Of a stretch of DNA of 64,000 nt, positions 18,077 through 27,300 are shown in pieces. The position numbers and the translations under genes were made by a program. How positions within the stretch are numbered: the stretch's first letter is position 1; each line of letters starts with the position of its first letter. Location: the NCBI GenBank assembly GCA_002482845.1, contig DLGT01000024.1, positions 38,137-102,136 on the forward strand, read 5' to 3'. Origin of the DNA: Saprospiraceae bacterium UBA7687 (GTDB lineage: Bacteria; Bacteroidota; Bacteroidia; Chitinophagales; Saprospiraceae). A model generated the notes under the pieces. That model searched no databases. It had not been told where the DNA came from and saw only the letters and a list, made by a program, of their open reading frames with translations.

Positions 18077-18152
18077 TGTTTTATTTAACCTAGTATTTCT
18101 ATAAAAACCATCTTATTTTTCTTTTCAATTGTAGCTAATGAGAATTTTGCTT

Positions 18153-18650
18153 TTAATAATAATTTATTTTGATGGACTTCTTTAGAACTACTAATTCTTC
18201 TTTGTAATCAAACTGCAGTTCTTCATGTAAATATGGAATGAGTTTCTCAATTTTTTCTACTTGTTTGGCATAAATACTATTTGCCATTTTATTTGAGCCT
18301 GACGCTAATCCTTGGGTTTGCATTAACTTGCATAAATGAACCAACAACTCAGCTTCAGTCTCTTTTGCGCCCGTATATTTGGCATATTTTGTAATGAATT
18401 TTAAGGCTTTTCTAAGACTTCTCTTCACTTGATATGGAGGTAAGTATTTTATATCTTTTAATAATTCTGATACATCTTCTCTTAAGTCAGCTATATATCC
18501 AGACAAATTATCTTCGTCAAAAAGAAGGTAAGAAATGAGTTCTTTATTTTCAGTTTTTGATTTAATAACTCTCAGTAGTAGAGACAAAACCCTTTGCGGC
18601 GAACTAGTTTCCAATTCTTTTTTTATCTGATGCAACGTTGCTGCTTTCAT
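18153..18650 (-). CDS. Small helical protein of unknown function
   Basis: A 165-residue, almost wholly alpha-helical cytoplasmic protein rich in Lys, Leu and Glu. No catalytic motif is visible. The pattern RSLRKALKFITKYAKYTG followed by a helical HLCKLM segment is reminiscent of DUF6155-like proteins, but I cannot confirm this. It is convergent with rpsU and lies alone. ATG 18650 is the only plausible start. Confidence 0.6.
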   Translation of the reverse strand: MKAATLHQIKKELETSSPQRVLSLLLRVIKSKTENKELISYLLFDEDNLSGYIADLREDVSELLKDIKYLPPYQVKRSLRKALKFITKYAKYTGAKETEAELLVHLCKLMQTQGLASGSNKMANSIYAKQVEKIEKLIPYLHEELQFDYKEELVVLKKSIKINYY

Positions 18651-18884
18651 ACTATCTATGATTTATTGTCTTGGATTGATGGACAAAAATACTACTTGTA
18701 TCATCTTTTGACACATTTTATAAGGAAAGAATATTTGGTAAATAATGTAAACAACTGAGCACTTCAAATGGCTTTTTTGCCTAAAAGTTCAATTTTATTA
18801 CTATTTTAACTCAAAAGAGTTACTTTTTTTTGGAAACGACGTATAAAATGAAATAATTTTACAATTATTACTAAGTAAATAATA

Positions 18885-18892
18885 TACTTTTA
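18885..18892 (+). promoter_or_regulatory. Putative -7 box upstream of the GH113-like gene
   Basis: TACTTTTA differs from TAnnTTTG only in the last base and lies 15 nt before the GTG start at 18908. Confidence 0.35.
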
Positions 18893-18907
18893 CACCAAAT
18901 TTTAAAA

Positions 18908-19969
18908 GTGTCCTTTTTAAAGAATAAAGTTTTATTTGGTATTGCTTTTTTGATACTTCTTAATATAACATTTGCTTTCGTACAAGAAAATCAAGTTGGG
19001 TCATATTATGCCCATAATTCAATACTTAGTCCTATCAAAGGAGTTACAGTAGTAGCGCCTCCCAAGCCACTTAATACAAAATCTTTGTTGCCACTTGCAA
19101 ATATCCAAGCTGAATGGGTAGCATTTGTACCATATGGATTTAGTAGAAAAGGAAGTCCATCCGTTTCGTTTAATTTAGATAGACAATGGTGGGGAGAAAG
19201 AAGTGAAGGCATAGAAAGTTCAATCATAACTGCGAGAGAAGTTGGTCTAAATGTAATGCTAAAACCACAAGTCTACATTGGTGGTGGATGGGTAGGAGAT
19301 ATGGATTTTGAGTCAGAGTCAGATTGGAAAAAATGGGAAGAAAATTATGCGGCTTATATCAAAGAATTTGCACGCATCGCAGCAAAACATAATGTTGAAA
19401 TGTTTTGTATTGGAACAGAATACAATGTTGCCGTAAAAAAGCGATCAAGTTTCTGGAAGCAACTTATAAAGGATGTGAGACAAACATACAAAGGGCAATT
19501 AATCTATTCTGCAAATTGGGACAACTATCAAGATGTGCCATTTTGGGATGATCTTGATTATATAGGTATTAGCAGTTATTTCCCGCTTTCAGATGCACAA
19601 AATCCAACAATAAATCTCCTTTACAAAGAGTGGAAACCGATCAAAAAAACTTTAAAAAGCTTTTCACGTAAGCATAATAAAAAAATTATTTTTACGGAAT
19701 ACGGATATTTATCTGTAGACGGTTGCGCTGGAAAAACATGGGAGTTAGAAAAAAACATACATTCCCTCACCATCAATCACCAAGCACAATGCAATGCTTA
19801 TGACGCTCTATGGTCAAGTTTCATAGAAGAAGATTTTTGGGGAGGCGGATTTCTATGGAAGTGGTTTCCAGATAATATGGGCCATGAAGGTTACTTCGAA
19901 AAAGATTATACCCCACAGGAAAAACCTGCAGAAAAGGTCTTAAAAAAATGGTTTAATACAAGTAAATAA
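18908..19969 (+). CDS. GH113-like glycoside hydrolase (beta-mannanase type)
   Basis: A 353-residue secreted or membrane-anchored TIM-barrel enzyme with an N-terminal hydrophobic signal (about 8-25). It has two Glu residues at the expected clan GH-A positions: Glu171 in CIGTEYN (likely acid/base) and Glu264 in IFTEYGY (likely nucleophile). The Trp-rich barrel motif GGGFLWKW follows. GH113 enzymes cut beta-1,4-mannan; relatives in Bacteroidota are poorly studied. The GTG start is the only start that includes the signal. panC follows after 10 nt, probably co-transcribed without functional link. Confidence 0.8.
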   Translation: MSFLKNKVLFGIAFLILLNITFAFVQENQVGSYYAHNSILSPIKGVTVVAPPKPLNTKSLLPLANIQAEWVAFVPYGFSRKGSPSVSFNLDRQWWGERSEGIESSIITAREVGLNVMLKPQVYIGGGWVGDMDFESESDWKKWEENYAAYIKEFARIAAKHNVEMFCIGTEYNVAVKKRSSFWKQLIKDVRQTYKGQLIYSANWDNYQDVPFWDDLDYIGISSYFPLSDAQNPTINLLYKEWKPIKKTLKSFSRKHNKKIIFTEYGYLSVDGCAGKTWELEKNIHSLTINHQAQCNAYDALWSSFIEEDFWGGGFLWKWFPDNMGHEGYFEKDYTPQEKPAEKVLKKWFNTSK

Positions 19970-19979
19970 TTGGTCAGTC

Positions 19980-20831
19980 ATGATTCGTGTCATTCAGAGT
20001 GCAAAAGAACTATCAGATGTTGTAATTTTTAATCGTGACAAGGGTTATTCCATAGGATTTGTACCCACGATGGGTGCGCTTCACGAAGGACATATCACAC
20101 TTGCTAAAAAGAGTAAAAGAGAAAATGACATAACCATCGTTTCTATCTTTGTCAATCCTACTCAGTTTAATGACAAAAAGGACTTAGATAAATACACTAG
20201 AGATCTAGATGGTGACATCTTAAAACTTATACCCACAGATATTGATATCGTTTTTGCACCCACAGCAGCAGAAGTCTATCCCGATGGCGAACAAGCAGGA
20301 CAAGAAATAGATTTAGCCGGCCTTGATACCTATATGGAAGGAAAGTTCAGACCAGGACATTTCAGAGGAGTTGCACAAGTCGTAAAAAGATTGCTAGACA
20401 TCGTCATGCCAGATAAATTGTACATGGGACAAAAAGATTTCCAACAGTTTACCATCATTGACCACATGATAAAGACTTTAGGTATTAAGACCACTTTGGT
20501 CGTTTGCCCTACTATACGAGAAGAAAATAGCTTAGCTATGAGTTCTAGAAACGAAAGACTTACCAAGGAGACAAGAGCAAAAGCAGGCATCATCTACAAA
20601 ACACTTCAGACCATAAAACGCAATAAGTCCAAAAAATCTATCGCTGAATTGACAGAAAATGGATTAAAAAAACTCAGTATCCATCCTTTCGAACCAGAAT
20701 ATCTGACAATAGTAGATGGTTACAAACTGACACCCGTGACGGATATAAATGCTTCAGATTACGTAGTAGCGTGTGTAGCAGTGTGGGCTGATGGCGTACG
20801 ACTGATAGATAATATTATTGTGAAGAAGTAG
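19980..20831 (+). CDS. panC: Pantothenate synthetase
   Basis: A 283-residue cytoplasmic enzyme that joins pantoate and beta-alanine using ATP, the last step of vitamin B5 synthesis. The nucleotidyltransferase HIGH-type motif is visible in PTMGALHEGH (about 29-38), followed by SIFVNPTQF, the QKDFQQ segment and the KMSKS-like MSSRNERL. Length and motif order are normal. It follows the GH113-like gene by 10 nt; panB and panD are not in the window. Confidence 0.97.
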   Translation: MIRVIQSAKELSDVVIFNRDKGYSIGFVPTMGALHEGHITLAKKSKRENDITIVSIFVNPTQFNDKKDLDKYTRDLDGDILKLIPTDIDIVFAPTAAEVYPDGEQAGQEIDLAGLDTYMEGKFRPGHFRGVAQVVKRLLDIVMPDKLYMGQKDFQQFTIIDHMIKTLGIKTTLVVCPTIREENSLAMSSRNERLTKETRAKAGIIYKTLQTIKRNKSKKSIAELTENGLKKLSIHPFEPEYLTIVDGYKLTPVTDINASDYVVACVAVWADGVRLIDNIIVKK

Positions 20832-20893
20832 GGAAGTAATAGTTTCGTCACCTAATTCTCATTCGTTTGTTATTATCCCCAAAAAAATACTCG

Positions 20894-20901
20894 TACCTTT
20901 G
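20894..20901 (+). promoter_or_regulatory. -7 box upstream of ccmB
   Basis: TACCTTTG matches TAnnTTTG and lies 17 nt before the ccmB ATG. It probably drives ccmB-ccmC-ccmD and glutamate dehydrogenase. Confidence 0.5.
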
Positions 20902-20918
20902 ACCCGAATATTAGGGTA

Positions 20919-21575
20919 ATGAACATCACTAAAGTCAAAGATATTTTTATCAAAGAATTGTCGATCGAATTTCGACAAAAATTTGCTTTGGGTGGAATAT
21001 TTCTATTTGCGACTACAGTAGTGTTCATCGTATATAAGTCTTTCAATAATATCAACCCTAGAGAGTGGACAATCCTCATATGGATCATCATGCTTTTTGC
21101 AGGATTAAATGCCATCGTTAAAAGTTTTCTTCAAGAAAAAAAAGAAACCTATCTCTACTACTACACCTTATTTGATCCCATTGACCTTATAGTAGCCAAA
21201 CTGCTCTACAATTTCATGTTTTTATGTGTCTTATTTCTGATCATATTGGGTGTGATGTTTATATTTACAGGTTTTCCGGTCAAAGATTATGGCCTTTTTT
21301 TTATGGGGTCAGGACTTGGGATATTCGGTATTTCGATCGTTTTTACATTTGTGTCCGTGATATCTGCGGCAGATTCTGGCAGTAGCACTATGATGTCAAT
21401 CTTGGCTTTGCCATTGGTATTACCGATTGTGCTGCTTTTATTAAAAATAACGACGGTAAGTGTTAGATTGCTAGTTGATACTGCAATAATGGACGATGTA
21501 ATGATGTTAATAGGAGTAGATTTTATTTTATTAGGAGCCATGTTATTACTTTTCCCTGGTTTATGGAGAAGTTGA
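20919..21575 (+). CDS. ccmB: Heme exporter protein CcmB
   Basis: A 218-residue, six-TM membrane subunit of the CcmAB ABC transporter, part of the system I cytochrome c maturation machinery. Family features include the N-terminal FIKELSIEFRQK, the EKKETYLYYYTLF loop and an FLPL-like region replaced by the Bacteroidota form SILALPLVLPIV. CcmA (the ATPase) is not encoded in the window. Next to it lie ccmC and ccmD, in the order usual for this phylum. Confidence 0.9.
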   Translation: MNITKVKDIFIKELSIEFRQKFALGGIFLFATTVVFIVYKSFNNINPREWTILIWIIMLFAGLNAIVKSFLQEKKETYLYYYTLFDPIDLIVAKLLYNFMFLCVLFLIILGVMFIFTGFPVKDYGLFFMGSGLGIFGISIVFTFVSVISAADSGSSTMMSILALPLVLPIVLLLLKITTVSVRLLVDTAIMDDVMMLIGVDFILLGAMLLLFPGLWRS

Positions 21576-21603
21576 TTGTAATCAAAAAATAATAATTAAA
21601 TAG

Positions 21604-22656
21604 ATGAACGGATTTTGGTGGAAAATAGGAGGCGCGTTGATCTTTTTGTACGTGTTGATAGGTGGCTTAGTCATTCCCATTAAACCTGGTATCACCTCAG
21701 TCACGCCAAGTAATGCAAAAAGTGGAGAAGAAATGTCCTTTAATGTAGTCGGGTATAATACCCATTTTCTAGCAGCTACCAAGGTGAGAGCATGGTTAAA
21801 ACTTGACTCTATCCATGCAATCTCAGCAAAAGAAATCCAAAAAATTACCGAAAACGAAGCAAAGTTTACATTTAGCATACCTGCTAATTTTCCTGTAAAA
21901 GAAGCGGTCCAACCACTTTCCCTTATTGTGGATAATGATGTAGATGGTGTTTTTGTACAACCTAATGCAATTTTTGCGACAGTAGCAGATTCGTCGACAA
22001 TATCTGGTGAAGCATGGAAGTCTTCAGGCATAGGCCAATTTAGTGTGGTAAAAGGTATCAAATTTCCATACCGCAATATTCTGAATGAGACCATTCGAAA
22101 TACATTTTTCCATATTGCGTTGTGGTTTGCCATGTTTATCTTATTGATAGTAGGTGTGTATCACGCAGTCAGATTTATGAACACAGGTGACATGATCCAC
22201 GATATCAAATCTGCATCTTTCAATAAAATAGGAATTATGTATGGTGTATTTGGGTTGATAACTGGTTCAGTATGGGCAAAGTTTACGTGGGATACTTTCT
22301 GGACTTCTGATGTTAAACTCAATATGACAGCTATAGCCATGCTTATTTACCTTGCTTATTTGGTGCTACGTGGCTCTTCGTCCGACCACGATCGTAGGGC
22401 CAAACTCTCGGCATCCTACAGTATTTTTGCCTTTGTGGCACTTATACCATTGGTCTTTATTATACCACGTATGACCGACAGTTTACATCCTGGCAATGGT
22501 GGAAATCCAGCCTTAGGTGGTGAAGATCTAGACAATACGCTTAGATTGTTTTTTTATCCATCTATCATAGCAATGGCACTTCTAGGAACATGGATGTCGC
22601 AATTATTGATAAGGTACGAAAAGTTAAAGGAAAAAGTATTATTGAAAAACCAATAA
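21604..22656 (+). CDS. ccmC: Cytochrome c biogenesis protein CcmC/CcsA-like with a periplasmic insert
   Basis: A 350-residue heme-handling membrane protein, longer than the ~250 residues of proteobacterial CcmC. TM1 (about 5-25) is followed by a ~130-residue soluble insert (about 30-160) that looks like an IPT/TIG beta-sandwich (ITSVTPSNAKSGEE), then five TM helices. The WWD-type heme motif is seen as WAKFTWDTFWTSD (about 222-234), the degenerate form used in Bacteroidota. His residues in FFHIALWF and VYHAVRF are probable heme ligands. It lies 28 nt after ccmB and 10 nt before ccmD. Confidence 0.88.
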   Translation: MNGFWWKIGGALIFLYVLIGGLVIPIKPGITSVTPSNAKSGEEMSFNVVGYNTHFLAATKVRAWLKLDSIHAISAKEIQKITENEAKFTFSIPANFPVKEAVQPLSLIVDNDVDGVFVQPNAIFATVADSSTISGEAWKSSGIGQFSVVKGIKFPYRNILNETIRNTFFHIALWFAMFILLIVGVYHAVRFMNTGDMIHDIKSASFNKIGIMYGVFGLITGSVWAKFTWDTFWTSDVKLNMTAIAMLIYLAYLVLRGSSSDHDRRAKLSASYSIFAFVALIPLVFIIPRMTDSLHPGNGGNPALGGEDLDNTLRLFFYPSIIAMALLGTWMSQLLIRYEKLKEKVLLKNQ

Positions 22657-22666
22657 AGAAATATTT

Positions 22667-22879
22667 ATGAAGAAGTTTTTATCTTTGACTTTTATTAGTC
22701 TGTGTGCAGTCTTGCCTCTAATGGCTCAAGGAGATTCATTAGACTTCCTAAGGAGTACAGGCAAAATTTATTCTGTAGTCATAGTGATTGCAGTTATTTT
22801 CATAGGAATAACCATTTTATTATATCGTTTAGATCGTAAACTAACCAAATTAGAAAATCAAATTAAAAATGAGCAGTAA
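22667..22879 (+). CDS. ccmD: CcmD-like small membrane protein
   Basis: A 70-residue protein with a signal peptide-like start (MKKFLSLTFISLCAVLPLMA), one further TM helix (about 33-52) and a basic tail with a short coiled coil (LDRKLTKLENQIK). This matches the CcmD family of Bacteroidota in size, build and position after ccmC. CcmD stabilises release of holo-CcmE from CcmABC. Its 3' end overlaps the start of glutamate dehydrogenase by 11 nt, which suggests translational coupling. Confidence 0.8.
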   Translation: MKKFLSLTFISLCAVLPLMAQGDSLDFLRSTGKIYSVVIVIAVIFIGITILLYRLDRKLTKLENQIKNEQ

Positions 22880-24287
22880 ACAAGCAAAATTTTTTGAAAG
22901 TGTGCAGAGCAACTTCGATCGGGCTGCAGCACACACAGACATTCATCCTGGATTGTTACAACAAATCAAGGTTTGTAATGCTATTTACCAAATGAATTTC
23001 CCTGTGAAAATAGGCGATTCATATCAGGTGATAGAAGCATATAGGGTGCAACATTCACACCATAGACTACCTACTAAAGGTGGTATCAGGTTCAGCCACT
23101 TGGTAGATCAAGAAGAAGTCATGGCACTAGCGGCATTGATGACTTACAAGTGTGCTATCGTAGATGTACCTTTCGGAGGTGCAAAAGGTGGTGTGAAGAT
23201 TAGCCCAAGAGCATACTCAGCTGAAGAACTCGAACGTATCACGAGAAGGTATACGGTAGAGCTGATCCGTAAGAATTTCATAGGACCTAGTATCGATGTA
23301 CCAGCACCAGATTATGGTACAGGAGAGCGAGAAATGGCTTGGATTCTAGATACTTACCAAACATTCAAAGGTGGTGAGATAGATGCAGCAGGTTGTGTTA
23401 CAGGTAAACCAGTACGTCAAAATGGTATCAGCGGACGTACAGAGGCTACTGGTAGAGGCGTTTATTATGCAATAAGAGAAGTGTATAATGATGACTCACA
23501 ACTCAAAAGAATAGGTGCAACAAAAGGAATAGCTGGAAAGACAATGGTCATTCAAGGTATGGGAAATGTAGGTTCGTACACAGGTCTTATATCTCAACAA
23601 GAAGGCGATGTGAAAATCATAGGTCTATCTGAAATGGAAGGTACCGTCTACAGCGAAAAAGGAATCGATATGCAAGCAGCATTAGATTATAGAAAAGCTC
23701 ATGGTACAATTCTGGGTATGCCGGGCACAGTCACTTTAAACGATAGAGGAGATTGGGTAGGTATAGAATGTGATATTTTGGTCCCAGCGGCTTTAGAATC
23801 TGTAATCACAGAAGAAAATGCTGGTCGCGTAAAAGCAAAAGTAATCGCAGAAGCTGCAAATGGCCCGATAACAGCTGGTGCAGCAGATATTATTATCAAA
23901 AATGGCGGTGTTATCATTCCTGATATGTATTGTAATGCAGGAGGTGTTACTGTTTCATATTTTGAATGGTTAAAAAATCTTTCTCACATGAGATTTGGTC
24001 GAATGGATAAAAGATTTAATCATAATACATATTTAAATATTGTATCTACTTTTGAAAACCTGACAGGTAAATCAATTAGCGAAAAAGAAAAACAATTTAT
24101 CACACGAGGTGCAGAAGAAGTAGATTTAGTTCGCTCAGGATTAGAAGAAACCATGATCAATTCTTATCACCAAATCATGGAAGTTTACCATTCTTATCCA
24201 AAAGTAGACAACCTTAGAGATGCTGCCTTTATTTGCGCATTAAATAAAGTAGCAGGAGATTATATGACATTGGGCGTATTCCCATAA
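22869..24287 (+). CDS. Glu/Leu/Phe/Val-type dehydrogenase (glutamate dehydrogenase)
   Basis: A 472-residue cytoplasmic NAD(P)-dependent enzyme that interconverts glutamate and 2-oxoglutarate plus ammonia. The dimerisation domain has the substrate motif LPTKGGIRF and the catalytic Lys in VPFGGAKGGVK (about 105-115). The Rossmann domain has the dinucleotide loop QGMGNVGSY (about 227-235). Length and the C-terminal RGAEEVDLVRSGLEE fit the hexameric GDH type found in Bacteroidota. It is the last gene of the ccm operon and is followed by a strong terminator. Confidence 0.93.
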   Translation: MSSKQAKFFESVQSNFDRAAAHTDIHPGLLQQIKVCNAIYQMNFPVKIGDSYQVIEAYRVQHSHHRLPTKGGIRFSHLVDQEEVMALAALMTYKCAIVDVPFGGAKGGVKISPRAYSAEELERITRRYTVELIRKNFIGPSIDVPAPDYGTGEREMAWILDTYQTFKGGEIDAAGCVTGKPVRQNGISGRTEATGRGVYYAIREVYNDDSQLKRIGATKGIAGKTMVIQGMGNVGSYTGLISQQEGDVKIIGLSEMEGTVYSEKGIDMQAALDYRKAHGTILGMPGTVTLNDRGDWVGIECDILVPAALESVITEENAGRVKAKVIAEAANGPITAGAADIIIKNGGVIIPDMYCNAGGVTVSYFEWLKNLSHMRFGRMDKRFNHNTYLNIVSTFENLTGKSISEKEKQFITRGAEEVDLVRSGLEETMINSYHQIMEVYHSYPKVDNLRDAAFICALNKVAGDYMTLGVFP

Positions 24288-24323
24288 TTGTTTATTTTCA
24301 TTTTAGCCACCACATAATAATAA

Positions 24324-24366
24324 GAAAGGCGATAAATCATTACGATGGATCGCCTTTCTGTTTTTA
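24324..24366. terminator. Terminator after glutamate dehydrogenase, possibly bidirectional
   Basis: An 11-bp perfect stem (AGAAAGGCGAT at 24324-24334 with 24350-24360), then G and five Ts on the plus strand. The convergent secreted-protein gene ends at 24374, so the hairpin may serve both strands. Confidence 0.85.
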
Positions 24367-24373
24367 TGAAATG

Positions 24374-27300
24374 TCATAACACCAGCCACTTTAGTGTCTT
24401 GGATTCACCCGTCTTGTTATTTCTAATATGTACAAAATAGAGTCCCTGGCTCAAACGATATGGTTCTATATCGTATCTAGTTTCCATAACTCCTGGGCCT
24501 GATAAAAAACTACATACACCATCCGTAATACCATATGTTTTGACCACACTTCCACCCATGTTTATAATGCTAATTTGGACATCCTGTGGTAGATTAAATA
24601 ATTTTAACGTAAAGGCAGATTCTCGCAAACTAACAGGATTTGGAGCCAAATAAACATTGCCAAGCTCTCCTTCTTCTTTTAAAAATGAGTTTAATGTGTC
24701 AAATCCAAATTCATACACTGGATAATCTCCATCAGTAAAACATTCCCTTTCTAGGTCGATATCGAATCTTCTGCTTTCACCGTAAGGATTATCTACACGA
24801 AGTTTCACGATCATATCATTGGGAATAAGTCCTTCGCTAAGAGGTAATAGTTGAGCACCTTTGGGTAAAATAGGAAATGAAGTCCAAGTGATTGCGGTAC
24901 AAACTTTTGCCCTGTTCAAAATTTTTGGAATACTACCATCTTCGCCCCTCATCATTTTTTTTGCAAAAGAAGCACAGCCATCATACTCTTGGCGGGTAAC
25001 ATAAATATAATGTTGACCACCGGCCATTATTCCTATTGGATCAATTATTGTCAGTATTTCGTCAGTTATTGGATCCTTTATCACAAGATCATCAATAGCT
25101 AATTGGGAAGAAGGATTAAAAATCATATCACCACCTAAGGCTACACCATCTTTCAAAACACTTTTCATGTCTACTTGTGTACCATTAATATTTACCATGG
25201 TATCTCTATAAAGACTACTTTCGCCAAAAAATATATTTAGTCTTTTGCCTGTTTCTACATCTACAGCATATCCTGGAAAATAACTAAATCCTATGGTTCC
25301 ATCATTTATAGGATTACCATTTTGGTCGATAGATGGCGCATTTCTTAATTCAAAGTTTTTTCTCGATCCGCTTGTACCATCTGCCAAATCTGGAGATGTA
25401 CTCTCTACAACGATACACTTACTCCATTTGGATTTGTCCTTCGTCATGACGATGTCCACATTATTAAGATCTCGAAATCGAAAACTATTTAATGCGGAGC
25501 CTGATACTATTGATACTAGTTCCCTAGCAAATGGACTCAAAAAAAATGGCATACCAGTTCGTCTACTTGACATGAATGGTATAAAAAATCCATCACCGAG
25601 CTTTGAGAGTACGTTGTCAGGATCTTGCATTTGACTACCCGCAGGATTGATATAATCATACATATTGTCTTGGATTTTCCCTCCTTCGGTTACTGCTCCA
25701 AACCATTTCGGACCATCAGGATTGAGATAGTCTATTTGGGCTCCGATACCACCTTTCTGAATGTCCGATGCTTGAGAAGCAGGCTCTGGACGATTTTCTA
25801 CTGTAATAGAAAACCCTAATTCGTCTACTACATATTCCTTAATGTAAAACAAAGGTTTATTTTCTAAAACAACAACATTGTCAGTGATATTTGTAAGTGT
25901 CCAAGTAGCATCGTCATCGTAAGTACAAATTGGTCTAGAATAATTAAAATTTCCAGTAATTTCTAGACGATACTTTTTGTCTTTTAGTTTTGATGGGTCA
26001 AGAATTTTACCTACCAAAGGACCAAATCCAGTACGATATGTTATCTTTCCATCAAAGTCATTAGCCAGCATTTTGTCATACATATCTGATGTAACATCTA
26101 GAAAAACATTGGGATTCCCTTCACCCGAAATTCGCGTCACTTTAAGTTGACTTTCGATTTGGTTCTCATTTTGTTGTGGTATGAAAGAATAGTTTTGGAT
26201 ATTTACCCTACCGTCTATATATGAAGTTCGTTGACCATAATTGTCCTGTGTATTATATGGTCTCCATTCATTATGCGCATAAGCTACTGCACTAAAATAA
26301 TATTTTTTACCATTGACTAGCGACTTTTCTTCATCAGAAAATTGGTCTTCGGTAATGGTAAAAGTGTGTTTGATGCCCAAATTTGCCCCACTTATCATAA
26401 GTTTTGGTTGCCATATGTAGGGATATGCAAACGCTGATGTATCTGGATTTTCGATAGGAAACCAATTGTAAATATCTGCCACATTGTTTTTGATATCAGT
26501 TTGTGCGACAAGTCTTGCAAATGATGGGTCTGTGTATTGATTATATCTTACAGATTCGTCCTTAAGTTGATAAATTTTATATCCTTCAAATCTATATTGG
26601 TCATCAAATCCTGGAGGTAAATAAAGAGTAGCTTCACTGAAAGATTCGTCATAATTATTGGACCAATCTTTATTGTTTTTTAGAATCAATATAAGCTCCT
26701 TATCTTTTTCTATGCATGATACGTCCGGTGCGTCGGGACCTTCTTGAGGCTCATTAAAACAGTTTCCAAAAAACCATTGAGTCACGCCATTAATGTACCT
26801 CATTTTTGTAAGATCAGGACAAGGAAGCGGAACATCAAAAACTGAAAAGATATTAACAGTCAATAGGTTAATAGCACCAGGTTGTAGCAATAATGGACCT
26901 GTGGACATATAAAATTTTCTATCAGAAGAAGGTAGAGCTGATGTGCACATAGACCATTCATTAGGATTATTTGGCTCGCCTGCAAATACATGTTTTACGG
27001 TATCAGTAGAGCTAGGATTATAACCTGATCCACCAAAAGTGATTGGAGCGCCATTTTGCCAAAATCCCCTCATAATGTTATAGAACCCATCTTCTCTGCC
27101 ACGTTGCGGAGCACAGTAGACAGGTGGAAAATCCATAGTACAATTATCGTTATAGGTAAAGGAAGAAATACCAATTTCCACGAGCGTATCTTGCTGTCCA
27201 GTATTCGGTATTGGGTCGATCATAATCTTCTGACCAAATTGATCATAAATATATTGGCCATTTATATCTCTTTTAAAAACTTTCGGACCATAAGGCTTGA

